Shown piece after piece: positions 63,076 through 64,000 of a DNA stretch of 64,000 nucleotides. Within the stretch, counting starts at the first letter, position 1; every line of letters begins with the position of its first letter. A program made the translations under genes and the position numbers. The stretch covers positions 603,501 to 667,500 of the forward strand of contig JADJOB010000002.1 of NCBI GenBank assembly GCA_016714025.1, read 5' to 3'. The notes under the pieces are model-generated. The model had not been told where the DNA came from, made no database searches, and worked only from the letters and a program-made list of their open reading frames with translations. This DNA comes from Saprospiraceae bacterium. GTDB lineage: Bacteria; Bacteroidota; Bacteroidia; Chitinophagales; Saprospiraceae.

Positions 63076-63886
63076 CATTTCTTCTATAGATTAGGTAGTA
63101 AATCAAAGCAACAATCACACTTCCACCAGTTAGATTTCCTAAAATTACCGGAATTAAATTTTTTGCAAAACCATACCAGGATATTACATCCGTATTTGAT
63201 AAATCAGGAAAGGATTCTTTAAGTAACATGCCCATTGGGATCAAATACATATTGGCAATGCTGTGTTCATATCCACAAGCAACAAATGTTGTAACCGGAA
63301 AAACAATTACAAAAATTTTATCGATGATACTTCTGCCGGCCATAGCCATCCAAACAGCCAAACAAACCAATACATTGCAAAGCATCCCACTAAAAAATGC
63401 CTGCTGAAATGAAATGCTGCATTTTGTAATTGCAATTTTTACATATAACTGACCAATCGCCCCATCATTCATCTGCGGATGCTTTGACAAATAAACCAAA
63501 CAAGCCAATCCACAGGCCCCAAGAAAATTTGATAAACAAACAATGGCCCAATTCCGTAGCAACTCTTTCATACTCAATTTTCCATCTGCCCATGCCATGA
63601 CCAGCAAATTGTTTCCAGTAAACAACTCCGCACCGGCGACAATTACCAAAATCAAACCCAATGAAAAAACAAGGCCGGAAAGCAGTCGGGCAATTCCAAA
63701 ACTTAGTGCGGAATCCGATAAAATGAGTACGTAAAACATGGCTCCCAAACCAATAAAGGCACCGGCCATAATGCCCAACATCATCATCGAAACAAAAGGA
63801 AGTCTTGCTTTAACAACTCCCAAATTTTCAACTCGCTCGGCAATTTCCTTTGGTGAAAATGCATCAAAACCATAAATTTCTTTCAT
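63062..63886 (-). CDS. Formate/nitrite transporter (FNT) family protein
   Basis: 274 residues with the six-helix aquaporin-like FNT fold. AELFTGNNLLVMAWADG (first half) and the second-half signature FVACGYEHSIANMYLIPMG with the gating His are visible. It passes formate, nitrite or hydrosulfide as the weak acid/anion; which one cannot be told. Nitrite export or import would suit an organism with N-oxide respiration (inference). Start ATG at 63886; the terminal codons border the repeat array. Confidence 0.92.
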   Translation of the reverse strand: MKEIYGFDAFSPKEIAERVENLGVVKARLPFVSMMMLGIMAGAFIGLGAMFYVLILSDSALSFGIARLLSGLVFSLGLILVIVAGAELFTGNNLLVMAWADGKLSMKELLRNWAIVCLSNFLGACGLACLVYLSKHPQMNDGAIGQLYVKIAITKCSISFQQAFFSGMLCNVLVCLAVWMAMAGRSIIDKIFVIVFPVTTFVACGYEHSIANMYLIPMGMLLKESFPDLSNTDVISWYGFAKNLIPVILGNLTGGSVIVALIYYLIYRRNATNA

Positions 63887-64000
63887 AGCTACTTATTTAT
63901 TCATCATTTTGTACACATCAAACCTGCATTCATTTGGATGATAAAGAAAATCAAAGCTAAATTTACACGAATATTAATTTAAAACAATTCAGATTATGGC

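Noticed and set aside
1..64000. rRNA and tRNA genes
   Set aside because: No conserved 16S/23S/5S blocks or T-loop (GGTTCGAATCC-like) with cloverleaf seen by eye. A tRNA scan would settle this.

Overview
The window is AT-rich chromosomal DNA of a Bacteroidota bacterium, most likely a Saprospiraceae-like environmental or wastewater lineage (inference). The evidence is type IX secretion genes (a PorW/SprE-like TPR lipoprotein, porQ, and a secreted protein with SprB repeats and a sorting domain), a Bacteroidota-type nitrous oxide reductase cluster with a lipoprotein NosZ, many lipoproteins, and several exact matches to the Bacteroidota -7 promoter element TAnnTTTG placed 6-60 nt upstream of starts. 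No rRNA, tRNA or CRISPR array was recognised.

Layout. 1-6361: a helicase (5' end outside the window), a large Eco57I-like adenine methyltransferase and an SMC/RecF-like ATPase form a tight operon that looks like a helicase-methylase-ATPase defence system. 6362-11830: an accessory mosaic of single genes (RibD-like reductase, small membrane protein, quinone-oxidoreductase-like dehydrogenase, alpha/beta hydrolase, HxlR regulator) separated by related ~130-nt hairpin spacers and holding a broken IS30 element; the hydrolase adjoins the fossil start of an SDR gene. 11835-17967: a GH106-like glycoside hydrolase, a membrane-anchored pentapeptide-repeat protein, an orphan lipoprotein and a GH28-like pectinase-family protein. 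18094-25021 (minus strand): a complete-looking nos operon read as cytochrome c, nosZ, fasciclin lipoprotein, nosL (fused to a membrane domain), nosD, nosF, nosY, with a CRP/FNR-like dyad centred about 41.5 nt upstream of the predicted start of transcription. 25263-34271: GMC oxidoreductase, TonB, a DnaE-type polymerase, DUF456, macro-domain and TerB-like genes, with repeats between them. 34284-41558: cell-envelope genes (outer-membrane barrel, M23 peptidase, PorW-like protein), comF, and a DegQ/HtrA protease. 41957-50885: ABM monooxygenase, birA, rsfS, ftsH, 3-methyladenine glycosylase, GH113-like hydrolase, NAD-dependent epimerase, asparagine synthase. 51069-63886: T9SS cargo, MORN-like lipoprotein, porQ, ileS, zinc ribbon, clpB, PhnA-like protein and a formate/nitrite transporter.

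Two themes cross the whole window. First, four host genes (porW-like, ftsH, GH113, epimerase) and the IS30 transposase are each split by what reads as one missing A/T in a short homopolymer, always giving the same -1 frame change; this looks like consensus error (for example long-read homopolymer contraction) rather than decay. Second, five intergenic regions carry different low-complexity word families (CATAG, TGCAATG, AGCTTATTAGC, AATTACGAATT, ACGAATGCACGAAT), each laid out as a large imperfect inverted repeat. These share an architecture but not a sequence, and no annotated feature class explains them.

Functionally the core is respiration of N2O (nos), protein quality control (ftsH, clpB, degQ), polysaccharide breakdown and envelope glycan synthesis, and T9SS export; the left 12 kb is the accessory, defence-bearing part.
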